Source of the DNA: Owenweeksia sp.
Lineage (GTDB): Bacteria > Bacteroidota > Bacteroidia > Flavobacteriales > Schleiferiaceae
Direction of reading: 5' to 3'
Length of the DNA: 64,000 nucleotides
Assembly (NCBI GenBank): GCA_028285465.1
Contig: JANQPD010000039.1
Location: 40,721-104,720, forward strand
This document shows, in pieces, positions 45,593-54,490 of the stretch (positions within the stretch are counted from its first letter, which is position 1; each line of letters starts with the position of its first letter). The position numbers and the translations under genes are program-made. The notes below the pieces were generated by a model. The model ran no database searches, was not told the origin of the DNA, and worked only from the letters and a program-made list of their open reading frames with translations.

Positions 45593-48205
45593 TTAGAGCA
45601 CCATTTTTAAGCTTTCTGGCTTGTAGCTCGACCCTATGGGGATCTCCTGGCCGTAGCTCAACGTAACCGTTTTTTTGTCGTAGCTCAATACTTTATCCAG
45701 CCTGATGATATAGGATCTATGTATGCGCATAAACTCCATTGGATCAGGAAAAATTTGGAGTATCTCCCCAATTTTAGCGCGGGTGGTATAGGTGGCATTA
45801 GCCGTTACAATGTCGATATAATTGCCTGATGACTGGAGATACAAAATATTCTTAGTCAATACCCGGATGTTTTTACCTTTATCTTTGATCACAACAACCT
45901 GCTCCTTCCGCTTGACCCATTTTAATATGTGGCGCAGCATTTCACGCACAATATCCCGGTTGTACACCAAAATACGCACCCTAAAAAACCAATAGACCAC
46001 CATAGCGATACCGATAAGCCAAAGTGTTCGAAACCACCAGGTGGCATAGTAGGGTTTTAGTATGCTAAATGGAAAGTGGAGCCGTTCATCAAAACCATCA
46101 CCCGTATCAGACTCCAGTACAAAAGCATAATCACCGGGGGGAAGTGAAGAATAATTGGCTTGCCTGGATTTACCGAAATTCCATTGCGTTTCCAGGCCGT
46201 CAATACGGTAACGATAGGTGATGTCTCCCGCATTACGGAAAGAGATCGCATTAAAATCAAACTTCAGGTTATTCTGGTTGTGCGCCAATGTTTTAGGAAG
46301 GGTGGCTGGTTTTAATTTCAGGTTGTTTAGATGTATGGCATTAATGCGTAGAAAATCGGTTTTCGGTTCTTTCAGCTTTCCATTTTGATTGGGAAATTTA
46401 CATACCCCAACAGCAGTAGCTACCCAAACGGTATCCCGGGATATCGCTACCCCTCTAACCTCATTGGAGATCAGGCCGTCATGCTCCGTGAAGTTGGTAA
46501 TAGTGTATTGGAGATCTGTATTTATGGACACCCGACTAATGCCTTTGTTGGAGCATACCCAGAATACGGTATCATTTTCCTGGTAAAGCGTCTCCAGGCT
46601 ATTGGTAGAAAGTCCATTTGAAGCATCAATGGTAAAAAGCGTATCGGAACCCATTACGATCAAACCCAAATCCCGGGTACATACCAAATGAAATGCCGGG
46701 GTATGTTTTATACCTCTGATCCAGGTCTTGAAAAGGGGAATTTCATCTCCTAAATCCATCACATCCCCTTCCGGTGTGTAGTGAAAAAGTCCATCCGAGG
46801 CTCCTAGGTACCAACCGCCCTTTCCGCTGTTGCATATGGTATATACCTCATGCCCAAACCGGTATCGCCTACTCTTGTGATACTGATCGATCACATAAAA
46901 GCGCCCCATTCCGATCAGATAAAACTCTTTTGAATAGTAATCTTCGTTCATGCATCTAACCCCACCACGGCTACCTAACTGTACGGCATTCGCTCCAATG
47001 TATACCTTAGGCTCGCCAGGTTGCTTTAGTACCAGAGACGCATATACATCACTATATAACGCATGTTTAAAACGCTTATCGGGATGAAGCAACTTTCTTA
47101 ACTTTATGTCGAACAGTAGAGATCTCACACCGTAAGTAAGCAAAACCTGCCCCTGAGGTGTAGCAATAATGTCAGCAATGCCATTTTCATATGCTTCGGG
47201 TATAAGCACCTTCTGAAAAGCCTTGTTTTTAATGTAAAAAATTCCCGAATAGAGTGTCATAATCCACATGCCTCCGGCATGATCCACAAACACATCACTA
47301 ATGGTCTTCCCCGGAAGAAATGCCTCCTCTAACTCACCTTTACCATTGTATATACTCACCCCTCCCTCTACTTCTCCTACCCAAACCTTATTCTCATCTA
47401 ACAGACCATGAGCCATAATACCATTTACAAACCGCTTTCGAAGTCCACTGCGTTTGTCAACCAATAAGTGACAATAGGAATAAACAGGGTTTTGCCCAAC
47501 TGCCCATTGCCCGCCAAAGAGTCTTTGACTCGGAGGTTCACCCAGCATATTGGCCGTATCAACCACAAAATCTTCCAGATGGTTCCAATATCGGTTGGGT
47601 TCATATGCTTTAAAAACAAAGGTTGCACCATCTTTCCGTCCATGCTCCTTTGCCAATACCAAATATGCCGAATTGGGACGTATCCCCCAGTGTGCCTCAT
47701 ACATATGATATTCTACACTTCCAAGAGAATCAATGCAAGTAAAGCCTGCAATCCCTTGTGCAATGTATAGCGTTTTATCAGAAGTAATATATATAGAAGA
47801 TATAGACTTAGCTTGTTTCCATCGCTTGATCAGGTGGTTGTATTTATAGTGGTGAAACACATAATCTGAATCGTTGAAATAAAACAACTTACCGTTATAC
47901 GTAGCGCCCCAAATGCGCCCATCTGCTTGCTGGTACAAACGCATAATCTCATTTTCAGGCAAGCCATCCGCTATTGTATAAGTCTTAAAAGCATAACCAT
48001 CATAACGCACCAGACCATGATCGGTAGAAAACCACAAATACCCATTCTTGTCTTGAACTACATTATACAATTGTGAACTAGGTAATCCATCTTCAATTGT
48101 ATAATTTATATAGGAATAGTCAAAAGCTAAACCATGCCTGGAAAGCAAAAACAAGCAGAGGCATGCAGTAAGATGCCATAATTTTGTCAAACAAGCGGGT
48201 TTCAC
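45593..48205 (-). CDS. Membrane-anchored propeller/Y_Y_Y/LytTR transcription regulator
   Basis: An 870-aa one-component regulator. A signal or membrane segment at the N-terminus is followed by two-component-regulator propeller repeats (INYTIEDGLPSSQLYNVVQD, GYLWFSTDHGLVRYDGYAF, TYTIADGLPENEIM), a Y_Y_Y beta-sandwich (ITYRYRIDGLETQWNFGKSR, NYSSLPPGDYAFVLES), one transmembrane helix (LWLIGIAMVVYWFF) and a cytosolic LytTR DNA-binding domain (ILYLQSSGNYIDIVTAN, FMRIHRSYIIRLDKVLSYD). No kinase or receiver domain is present, so periplasmic sensing would act directly on DNA binding. Its likely targets are the three 21-bp-period repeats at 30321, 43562 and 48629. Confidence 0.9.
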   Translation of the reverse strand: MKPACLTKLWHLTACLCLFLLSRHGLAFDYSYINYTIEDGLPSSQLYNVVQDKNGYLWFSTDHGLVRYDGYAFKTYTIADGLPENEIMRLYQQADGRIWGATYNGKLFYFNDSDYVFHHYKYNHLIKRWKQAKSISSIYITSDKTLYIAQGIAGFTCIDSLGSVEYHMYEAHWGIRPNSAYLVLAKEHGRKDGATFVFKAYEPNRYWNHLEDFVVDTANMLGEPPSQRLFGGQWAVGQNPVYSYCHLLVDKRSGLRKRFVNGIMAHGLLDENKVWVGEVEGGVSIYNGKGELEEAFLPGKTISDVFVDHAGGMWIMTLYSGIFYIKNKAFQKVLIPEAYENGIADIIATPQGQVLLTYGVRSLLFDIKLRKLLHPDKRFKHALYSDVYASLVLKQPGEPKVYIGANAVQLGSRGGVRCMNEDYYSKEFYLIGMGRFYVIDQYHKSRRYRFGHEVYTICNSGKGGWYLGASDGLFHYTPEGDVMDLGDEIPLFKTWIRGIKHTPAFHLVCTRDLGLIVMGSDTLFTIDASNGLSTNSLETLYQENDTVFWVCSNKGISRVSINTDLQYTITNFTEHDGLISNEVRGVAISRDTVWVATAVGVCKFPNQNGKLKEPKTDFLRINAIHLNNLKLKPATLPKTLAHNQNNLKFDFNAISFRNAGDITYRYRIDGLETQWNFGKSRQANYSSLPPGDYAFVLESDTGDGFDERLHFPFSILKPYYATWWFRTLWLIGIAMVVYWFFRVRILVYNRDIVREMLRHILKWVKRKEQVVVIKDKGKNIRVLTKNILYLQSSGNYIDIVTANATYTTRAKIGEILQIFPDPMEFMRIHRSYIIRLDKVLSYDKKTVTLSYGQEIPIGSSYKPESLKMVL

Positions 48206-48620
48206 ACAAGTTTAATTTGGAAATGATTCTGCCAACATTCCGATGCCGAAGCATTCAATAGGACACGTCACAAAAGACAGGCAAAATACGTATTTAGGCG
48301 ATGTCATTCTCCTGAACTAAAGTGAATTCTCCATCAGCATCATGCCTCTTTCCGGTTGTTGGATACCCGCGCCTGATGTTATGCGTTCCGCCATACTTTA
48401 TTCGATGTGCTTTCTTATTGATGAGACAACAGCAACTGCCTAAGCTATCCGTATAATTGCTTTGATTGAAGAAAGTTGAAGCGTATCGATCACCCTTGTT
48501 CAGGTTTCATTTGGTGGGCCTATCCTGAAATCGATCCCTTCTCGTGTACCTATCCTGCGCCCTTCCGCAGCGCTTTTCTCAAATCAGTAAAAGACATCCT
48601 TTAAACCGCCCCGAAACCTA
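48206..48620. other. Intergenic, no gene recognised
   Basis: About 415 bp upstream of the regulator gene. I see no coding-like frame of useful length. The regulator's promoter must lie within the first part. Confidence 0.5.
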
Positions 48621-48628
48621 AACTGAAC

Positions 48629-48657
48629 TTCATCACTTTTTCTGCCTAATTCGTCAC
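48629..48657. promoter_or_regulatory. LytTR-like operator: TTCATCAC-N13-TTCGTCAC
   Basis: TTCATCAC (48629-48636) and TTCGTCAC (48650-48657) with a 21-bp period and trailing AAAG. It lies 424 bp upstream of the LytTR regulator gene and 230 bp before the gene remnant at 48888. It could autoregulate the former or be a leftover of the latter's promoter. Confidence 0.55.
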
Positions 48658-48887
48658 AAAGTATTGTAAAACCTATGATTACGAACGAGTACAGGTTTGA
48701 TTTGCACTGAGCATTCCCACATCCGGAATGATAACCTTAACGATAAATAATCCTATGTGTGATTAGTGACAAAACGATTTTGGCGGGAAGACTTTGCTGC
48801 CTTAGATCAGCTTAGCTGAAGGAATAATTAAACCCCTATTCTTTAAAACAAATCCATTTCTGTTTTACGAAAAACACTTACGTATGA

Positions 48888-49028
48888 ACCCCTTTCCACC
48901 TGGCCGTGCCACATTTATTTTACTGTATGTTCCGGACCATCTCCGGTTCGGATTTACAATTGACCAAAGTGTCGATTGGGGGACTTGATCCCGTTTATGA
49001 TGTTCTAAAATATGGTAGACAACAATAA
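48888..49028 (+). pseudogene. 3' remnant of a paralogue of the secreted protein at 43744
   Basis: An open frame without its own start encodes LAVPHLFYCMFRTISGSDLQ then LTKVSIGGLDPVYDVLKYGR before TAA. The intact gene ends YYMFRIASGWNSQLVKVSIS, GLEPDGEDPVYELLKYGRQE. About 36 codons align, with a 3-codon gap. Upstream, an operator-like repeat (48629) and an out-of-frame ATG (48884) remain, so the body of the gene was deleted while both ends persisted. Confidence 0.82.
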
Positions 49029-49354
49029 TAAATACCGCCTCTTCAAGTCTCCGTTTTAGAGCCTTGCTTCTTGTTTAGGTATAGTATGGGAAGAACTATT
49101 TTATCGAACAGATGGACACAATTACAAAAAAGCTTAACTACTAAAAAAATAATCCAAAAAAATTGAATTTCCGGATGCTGGCTTAAGACAATTCTACTTT
49201 CTCAGAGCCTATTGGCACTAGATTATGGAAGGTTTTAGCTTTTCAAGCTGTCAATAACCGTATTCAATCCTATCGTTTAAAATACATAATAACTTTTTTT
49301 ATTCAAAAAATGCCCTAATAAGGCTTAATTATTCAACCCAAATCTATCAAAATT
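49029..49354. other. Intergenic, promoter region of the T9SS protein
   Basis: About 325 bp, AT-rich, with no coding frame seen and no TTC(A/G)TCAC pair found by eye. Presumably it holds the promoter of the gene at 49355. Confidence 0.5.
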
Positions 49355-51748
49355 ATGAAAAAGTTATCCTTTGCTTTTCTGTGCTTTTCTATTTCGGTAT
49401 TTTCAAATGCCCAGGTCCAGCCCCCAGCATTCTCCATGAACTTTGAATTCACCGATCCTTTTGCAACGGGGGCAATGATCTCGGATTTTCAAAAGGGGTG
49501 TGTGCAATCAACAGGAGCCGGGTATTATTGCCTGGGCTCTATGGACGACAAATTTGGATTTCCAAATATTCTATTCATGAATAGCGACCCGACCCGGGGG
49601 AATCATTATATGATGACTTGTGAAGGCTTCGGCTCTGCCGGGAAAACAGTCCTTGGTGTAAACCATTATTTTGATGAATTCTGGAAGTCCCAAATCGTGT
49701 TTTATGCACACAACCGCTTTTCGAGTCCTCAGCCCTCACCTACAGGGGGAGATGTAGAGTTGGATCTTTACATCGGCTCTACGTTTATTGAAACCTTTAC
49801 CATAAAGGCCATTTCAGGATGGCAAGCTTTTACGTCTCAACCGATCCCGCATTTTTCCGGCTATGACACTTCGATGGTTACCTTAAGGCAAAGAAACGCG
49901 GGCCCATACCAGGATTTTGCTATCGACAATTTTTCCATTAATTCCTTTGACCAATACGATATGGCCTCCAGGGCCATTCACTGGGATGGCTGGAATTTAA
50001 TGGATCCGCATGTCACCGCTGCGGAAGGAGAAAATTACCTTATTGCGGGGAGTACCGTTTTAGGGGCTACTAATGCAGAAGTTTATGCAGTTAAATTTAG
50101 CCGTGAGAACGAGGTGATCTGGTCAAATCGCTACCAGGTGGCGAGAAGTTCGGATGCTCGCTGCTACGGATTGGATTATAATTCCATAACCAAGACGTAT
50201 TTTATGACGGGTTATTACCTCGATGCGCAGGACAACTACAGAAAGTGCTATGTCCTGGAGATTGACGAAGATGGGCAGGTGCTCAGAACGAAGTCGATCA
50301 TTATTCCCGGGTTCAGGGAAAGGCATTTGATTGGCCTTGACGTGACCGTTGATAGCTTCGGCAACATCCTGGTAGGTGGGTACTATGACGATTCGCCCTA
50401 TGGCCTTTCACATTCGTATACGGCCAGTACAAAAGCCGGGTTTGTTTTTAAACTTGACGCGGACCTGAATCTGACCTGGTCAAAAGAGTTAAAGGCATTG
50501 GGCTTGCCATGTGGGACACACCCCGATGAAAAATTCACGGCAATAAACGAAATAGTGGAAGTGCCCGGGGGGTACTTTCTTTCAGGCTCATTAAGTGAGC
50601 ATGTCACCTACACAGGCGGAGGAACGGATATAGCACAGGTTGCTTTAAGCAGAAAAGTTGACTATAATGGGAACCCGCTTTGGGAGAGTTCCTTTCAGAA
50701 TTACCCGGCATGTACAATTTTTTCGTCATTTGATCCTCACGACAATACCGTGTCAGCCGGATCTGTTTATGAAGATGGGATGATCATCCAGGTGAGCAAT
50801 AATACACAGCATCATGGCATAGTAGTTCGCACCGTAGATGCAGCCAGCGGGGCTGTATTGCATGAATACGTCTATGATATTTCAGATCTGGTTAATTACA
50901 ATGATTACGCTTATTCAATCATGATAGATGTAACTCACGACAAAAGTGTTGTAATTGCGGGCTATAAAAATGGAAGTGGAGATCACGGTATATTTAGTAT
51001 CAATTATACCAATGGCGTAAAAAACTGGGGGGCATCTTATAAACCCCAAATGGATTATGCACACTATGCCACCTTTGGAAATACAGACGATAGGCTGGTC
51101 CCGATCGGGTTGACCGGAAGGGCCCTGATCAACTACCCTCAAATGCTGTTGTACTCCCCCATGGTGGGCTATTTTACCCCCCTGGGGAACATCATCCTTG
51201 CCGCTAACAGGGCAGATGGGCCCGGCTATCCTATTGGCGTAGATGTATATGCGTTAAACGATGTGGGAAGAAAAGCGATCAAGTCCGATTGCCCGGAAGT
51301 ATTCGGGGCATCGCAGTACGAGGGATTTACTTCGTATGGAAGAGAGTCAGACTTAGGGCGGCTTGACCTACAGGCATTCTCCGTGAACACCACTAAAGAT
51401 TCCCCGGAGGCTTTTTGGTTTGGGTGTGAAAACAAAATGTTCCTTTCTGCAAAAACCTACCTTTCTTCCGTAACAAATGCAAGACAGCCTGCATTAGAAG
51501 GGTTGACGGTTTACCCAAACCCGAATAGCAGCAGAACCCTTACCATAGATGTATCCGGAATAGATGCTGAGATAGGTGAAATCCAACTCTACAGCCTCTC
51601 GGGCGAACGTGTATTTAGCCGTGAAGCCGAGGCTTCCACTGATCCAGTTGGTCTTGAGCTTCCCGGCCTTTCTCCGGGGGTATACACGCTTAAAGTATTG
51701 GATGCCCATACTCAATTGATCCGCGTAGAAAAAGTGGTTTTTTACTGA
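49355..51748 (+). CDS. Secreted T9SS type A sorting-domain protein
   Basis: A 797-aa protein with signal peptide MKKLSFAFLCFSISVFSNAQ. Residues 25-200 form a beta-sandwich (FYAHNRFSSPQPSPTGGDVE, FAIDNFSINSFDQYDM) like a carbohydrate-binding/jelly-roll module. Residues 205-650 contain repeated 'D..GNILVGGY' and 'VVIAGYKNGSG' motifs, a delta-60/SBBP-like beta-propeller. The last ~80 residues are a T9SS sorting domain (GLTVYPNPNSSRTLTIDVSG, LPGLSPGVYTLKVLDA). It is probably cell-surface or released. No catalytic motif recognised. A terminator follows. Confidence 0.88.
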   Translation: MKKLSFAFLCFSISVFSNAQVQPPAFSMNFEFTDPFATGAMISDFQKGCVQSTGAGYYCLGSMDDKFGFPNILFMNSDPTRGNHYMMTCEGFGSAGKTVLGVNHYFDEFWKSQIVFYAHNRFSSPQPSPTGGDVELDLYIGSTFIETFTIKAISGWQAFTSQPIPHFSGYDTSMVTLRQRNAGPYQDFAIDNFSINSFDQYDMASRAIHWDGWNLMDPHVTAAEGENYLIAGSTVLGATNAEVYAVKFSRENEVIWSNRYQVARSSDARCYGLDYNSITKTYFMTGYYLDAQDNYRKCYVLEIDEDGQVLRTKSIIIPGFRERHLIGLDVTVDSFGNILVGGYYDDSPYGLSHSYTASTKAGFVFKLDADLNLTWSKELKALGLPCGTHPDEKFTAINEIVEVPGGYFLSGSLSEHVTYTGGGTDIAQVALSRKVDYNGNPLWESSFQNYPACTIFSSFDPHDNTVSAGSVYEDGMIIQVSNNTQHHGIVVRTVDAASGAVLHEYVYDISDLVNYNDYAYSIMIDVTHDKSVVIAGYKNGSGDHGIFSINYTNGVKNWGASYKPQMDYAHYATFGNTDDRLVPIGLTGRALINYPQMLLYSPMVGYFTPLGNIILAANRADGPGYPIGVDVYALNDVGRKAIKSDCPEVFGASQYEGFTSYGRESDLGRLDLQAFSVNTTKDSPEAFWFGCENKMFLSAKTYLSSVTNARQPALEGLTVYPNPNSSRTLTIDVSGIDAEIGEIQLYSLSGERVFSREAEASTDPVGLELPGLSPGVYTLKVLDAHTQLIRVEKVVFY

Positions 51749-51758
51749 TGTAGATAAA

Positions 51759-51796
51759 AAGCGGGGGGCTCTTTTAAGAGGCCGCCGCTTATCGGG
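51759..51796. terminator. Terminator hairpin after the T9SS gene
   Basis: AAGCGG...CCGCTT encloses GGGCTCTT/AAGAGGCC pairing and is followed by ATCGGGTTTTTT on the plus strand. On the minus strand a run of A's follows the hairpin as T's, so it may serve both convergent genes. Confidence 0.75.
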
Positions 51797-51800
51797 TTTT

Positions 51801-52037
51801 TTACTTTGTTTTCTTCTTCTTCACCATACCTGGGTCCATGGGACACACTTCTGTGTACTTTGTCGAACTAGAAGAGCAATCTGAATGCACTATGGTAACT
51901 ATTCTTTCACCGCATTGCTGATCCGTATTGGACCAGTCACCATAATAAATACCCGGCTCACACTCATTTTCAACGGAAACATTTGGAGAAGCAGCCGATA
52001 AAAACAAGGATACCATCAAAGAACTGAAAAGATACAT
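51801..52037 (-). CDS. Small exported Cys-rich protein
   Basis: Starting at ATG 52037 (MYLFSSLMVSLFLSAASPNV), this gives a ~78-aa protein with a signal peptide. The mature part has four Cys (NECEPGIYYGDW, QQCGERIVTIVHSDCSSSST, YTEVCPMDPG) and a lysine-rich end (VKKKKTK). The frame is open upstream to ATG 52076, which overlaps the stop of the Rhs remnant (52073) by 4 nt as toxin-immunity pairs do. It may thus be the surviving immunity gene of a dead toxin, or an exported peptide. No family recognised. Confidence 0.55.
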   Translation of the reverse strand: MYLFSSLMVSLFLSAASPNVSVENECEPGIYYGDWSNTDQQCGERIVTIVHSDCSSSSTKYTEVCPMDPGMVKKKKTK

Positions 52038-52072
52038 AAAATGTAATTTTGAGTTAATACATATTTGTCTCC

Positions 52073-52500
52073 TCAAAGATATGAGGGGCCTGTTTTAAAA
52101 ATAATACCGTTTTGGTGGACAAAAGGTGTACAATTTCTAATGGAAGTACTGCAGCCCTTTTGTTGCCGGATATTCAATCGACATGAATAGCTTCCTAAAC
52201 GTTCGTAAAAAGCAAGGAGGTCACTCCTAACCCCTTTATTGTCAATCAAATTTAAGAGGTTATTCTCAACGAAGTTGTAGAGAGAAACAGACGGATACCA
52301 ATATGCTTTGGGACCCCCACAGTCATCCAAATGAACAACTTTGGACTATAAATCTGGTTCCATAATAGTACGATCCCGTTTGCTTACCCAAGCTTTTGTT
52401 TTGCAGCAGTGTTTGTGAGCTCCCTTAGGTAGGTTGGGGATTCGGTTCCTTTGCGTTAAAACGGTAGGTTACTCCCCTATGCATATTCTCAAAATACCTG
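52073..52500 (-). pseudogene. Decayed Rhs-core/toxin tip, remnant 1
   Basis: Minus-strand pieces in several frames match the intact Rhs tips: YFENMHRGVTYRFNAKEP (versus FQNTHRGITYKFSGKEED), then TGSYYYGTRF (versus TGLVYYGARYY), then PSVSLYNFVENNLLNLIDNK (versus PHVTPYNFVENNPVMLVDPT). An ~55-nt foreign-looking segment, ending near AGGGAGCTC, separates the first two blocks. The tip after the core (VRSDLLAFYERLGSYSC) is ~50 residues and unrecognised. Frameshifts and stop codons make it non-functional. Confidence 0.85.
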
Positions 52501-52565
52501 CTTGATCATTCAGTAATTGAAACGAATCGTGCTGCGTTGATTGAACCCTTATGGTTTCAAAGGAA

Positions 52566-52600
52566 TAAAAAAAGCAAAAGCGTTTTTTGCTTTTGCTTTA
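52566..52600 (-). terminator. Intrinsic terminator, minus strand
   Basis: On the minus strand AAAGCAAAAGC - AAAAAAC - GCTTTTGCTTT is followed by TTTTATT. It is a clear stem plus U-tract that would end transcription from the PKD/T9SS gene at 53968. Confidence 0.8.
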
Positions 52601-52618
52601 AACCTCGGCAACACTAGA

Positions 52619-52740
52619 TCAACTACAGCCTTGGCTTTCTGTTTCGGGATTACCAGTCAATTTATGCACAAAGTAATCGCAAACACCAATTCCAGCTTCT
52701 AAAAAGAATTTACTCTATCCAACAGGCTATGGAATAGCAT
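52619..52740 (-). pseudogene. Frameshifted small gene remnant
   Basis: Two short minus-strand frames abut: MLFHSLLDRVNSF from ATG 52740 and, in another frame, SKFFLEAGIGVCDYFVHKLT followed by GNPETESQGCS and TGA. The composition looks coding. I do not recognise it. It may be an eroded small gene between the T9SS gene and its terminator. Confidence 0.3.
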
Positions 52741-52795
52741 TTAGCCCGGCTGTGTGAAAATGTACGAGATCTCTTATTGGATTATACTGTATTTT

Positions 52796-53968
52796 CTACT
52801 TAATCAAGCATTTGTGATTACCCACCCCTTGATTGCTATGAGTTCTAAGTACGTACATTCCCGAAGGATGTCTCTTAAGCAATAATTCGAAGTATTTGCC
52901 GCCATCCAGCAGCCACTCTTGCACCACACGGCCATTAAGATCAACCAGCTCAGCGTACTCAAGCTTTGCACTTGTTTCGATACGTATGGCCTCGCGTGCT
53001 GGCTGGGGAAACATACTAAATACAAGCTCTTCATTGTCGGTTAGCCCAATGGAGTTGGGGTCCATTATATTGATCGAGAAGCCCGCCTTGAGCACATTTC
53101 CTGCCGAGTCAATGCCCAGGGTATCTCCATGCCATGATTGGCAGATCGTATCTCCCTGCAGGTCCACTTCTATCATATGGAGGTAGATGTTATAGGGGCC
53201 GTTTCCGCTGTACTGGTGCTGTGGAAAAGGCTGGTTAGAGGTAGTACCATCACCAAACTGCCAGAAAAAATAAAGCGTGTTGCCAGAACTGGTAGCGGTA
53301 GAGTTGTTGAACATATTCACTATACTGTTGCCGCTTGTGGCGGTATCTACAGAGAAGTGTGCATTACACGTTCCCATTACATTAATGGAACCGCTGTCAA
53401 CCGCACAACCCTGGTGGGTCAGTTTCCAGGTATGGGTGCCCAGCGGCAATTGTTTTGTTATCCACCGGCCCGTGTAGGTGGTTCCATCCGAAAAATCCCA
53501 TTGGGCATTCTGCATATCCCAACGTTGACTAATTCCCGAATGAGCAGAGAAGTTATACTGGTTCCCATTGTTATTGTACAAAGCGAATACATCACATGGG
53601 TCCACACAGGGTACAAGAACAGAGTCTGCTAATACCACTTGTGCGCCCTGGGTGGTATAGTGTACCGTTTTGGTAGAAACCAACTGATCTTGACAATCCT
53701 TTACTTCATAGGCAAAGTACCCTGAGCCGCTTGTGCGCGTACTCGTATAAAGCATGTTTAAATCCCCGTTAACGTCTGTATAGAACGTTCGACCATATCC
53801 ACCGGAGGCATCCCCGTCCCGGAAGAAAACCTCATAGCCATGGAGTGCCCCCTGGATGGCTGAAGAATTGGTAGACAGGTGAATGTTGATTTGAACTTGT
53901 GCGGGTTGTGCCCACACCAGGGAAGCCGAAAGTAAGCTTGCCATAAGGAGTAACGTTTTCTTTTTCAT
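52796..53968 (-). CDS. Secreted PKD-domain protein with T9SS type A sorting domain
   Basis: The start at ATG 53968 (MKKKTLLLMASLLSASLVWA) gives a ~390-aa protein; the frame is open to 54001. A signal peptide is followed by a beta-rich N-domain (INIHLSTNSSAIQGALHGYE), a middle part with Cys pairs (VPCVDPCDVFALY) and a PKD-like domain (YFFWQFGDGTTSNQPFPQHQ). The C-terminal T9SS domain follows (LVFSMFPQPAREAIRIETSA, VDLNGRVVQEWLLDGG, HPSGMYVLRTHSN). It sits as an intact gene between two Rhs remnants, so it may be cargo of the rearranged region. It has its own terminator. Confidence 0.87.
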   Translation of the reverse strand: MKKKTLLLMASLLSASLVWAQPAQVQINIHLSTNSSAIQGALHGYEVFFRDGDASGGYGRTFYTDVNGDLNMLYTSTRTSGSGYFAYEVKDCQDQLVSTKTVHYTTQGAQVVLADSVLVPCVDPCDVFALYNNNGNQYNFSAHSGISQRWDMQNAQWDFSDGTTYTGRWITKQLPLGTHTWKLTHQGCAVDSGSINVMGTCNAHFSVDTATSGNSIVNMFNNSTATSSGNTLYFFWQFGDGTTSNQPFPQHQYSGNGPYNIYLHMIEVDLQGDTICQSWHGDTLGIDSAGNVLKAGFSINIMDPNSIGLTDNEELVFSMFPQPAREAIRIETSAKLEYAELVDLNGRVVQEWLLDGGKYFELLLKRHPSGMYVLRTHSNQGVGNHKCLIK

Positions 53969-54025
53969 AATAAGTTCTTTTAAAGGTTCTATTGGATTCA
54001 TTTTAACACATGTGTATTACCTCCT

Positions 54026-54390
54026 TCATGCTGTAAGACGACTCATATGCTTTAAATGCTGCACGGAAAAAACAAGCAAGCGATCTTCTGCATATTTTTG
54101 ACAACCACTTGATCTGAATTGCCCATTTGGATCAATAAAGTTGATAGGATTGTTTAATGAAGGGAGTAAGGAGAAACAGGCAGAAACTAATGTGCTTGGG
54201 GGTCAACAGTGAGCCATATACTCAGTTTGGGTTGATAAAATTCAGCTCTATTAATATAAACCCGTTTGCTTACCCAACTTTTATTTTGCAGCGGTGTTCG
54301 CGAGCTCCCTTCGGTCGGTTAGGGATCGAGTTTCTTTGTGTTAAATCCGTGGGTTACTCCCCTATGCGTATTTTGGAAAATACACAAGTT
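54026..54390 (-). pseudogene. Decayed Rhs-core/toxin tip, remnant 2
   Basis: Minus-strand frames reproduce Rhs-core pieces: FQNTHRGVTHGFNTKK near 54380, FYQPKLSIWLTVDPQAH (versus NAKLSVWLSVDPLAY), and NNPINFIDPNGQFR near 54110. It then runs ~30 codons to a TGA at 54026. The same ~55-nt segment as in remnant 1 (ending near AGGGAGCTC) interrupts the core, so the two remnants derive from one another. Frameshifts are present and the toxin domain is gone. Confidence 0.82.
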
Positions 54391-54490
54391 TGAATCAGAG
54401 AAATAACGCCCTTGAAAATCAATATCTAAAGAACACATTGTAACAAAAAGCTACCTAAGGGACACTACCATCTGGCACATTACCAAACTT

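Noticed and set aside
54157..54393. 78-aa plus-strand ORF
   Set aside because: It is antisense to a decayed Rhs core whose minus-strand pieces align with intact copies.
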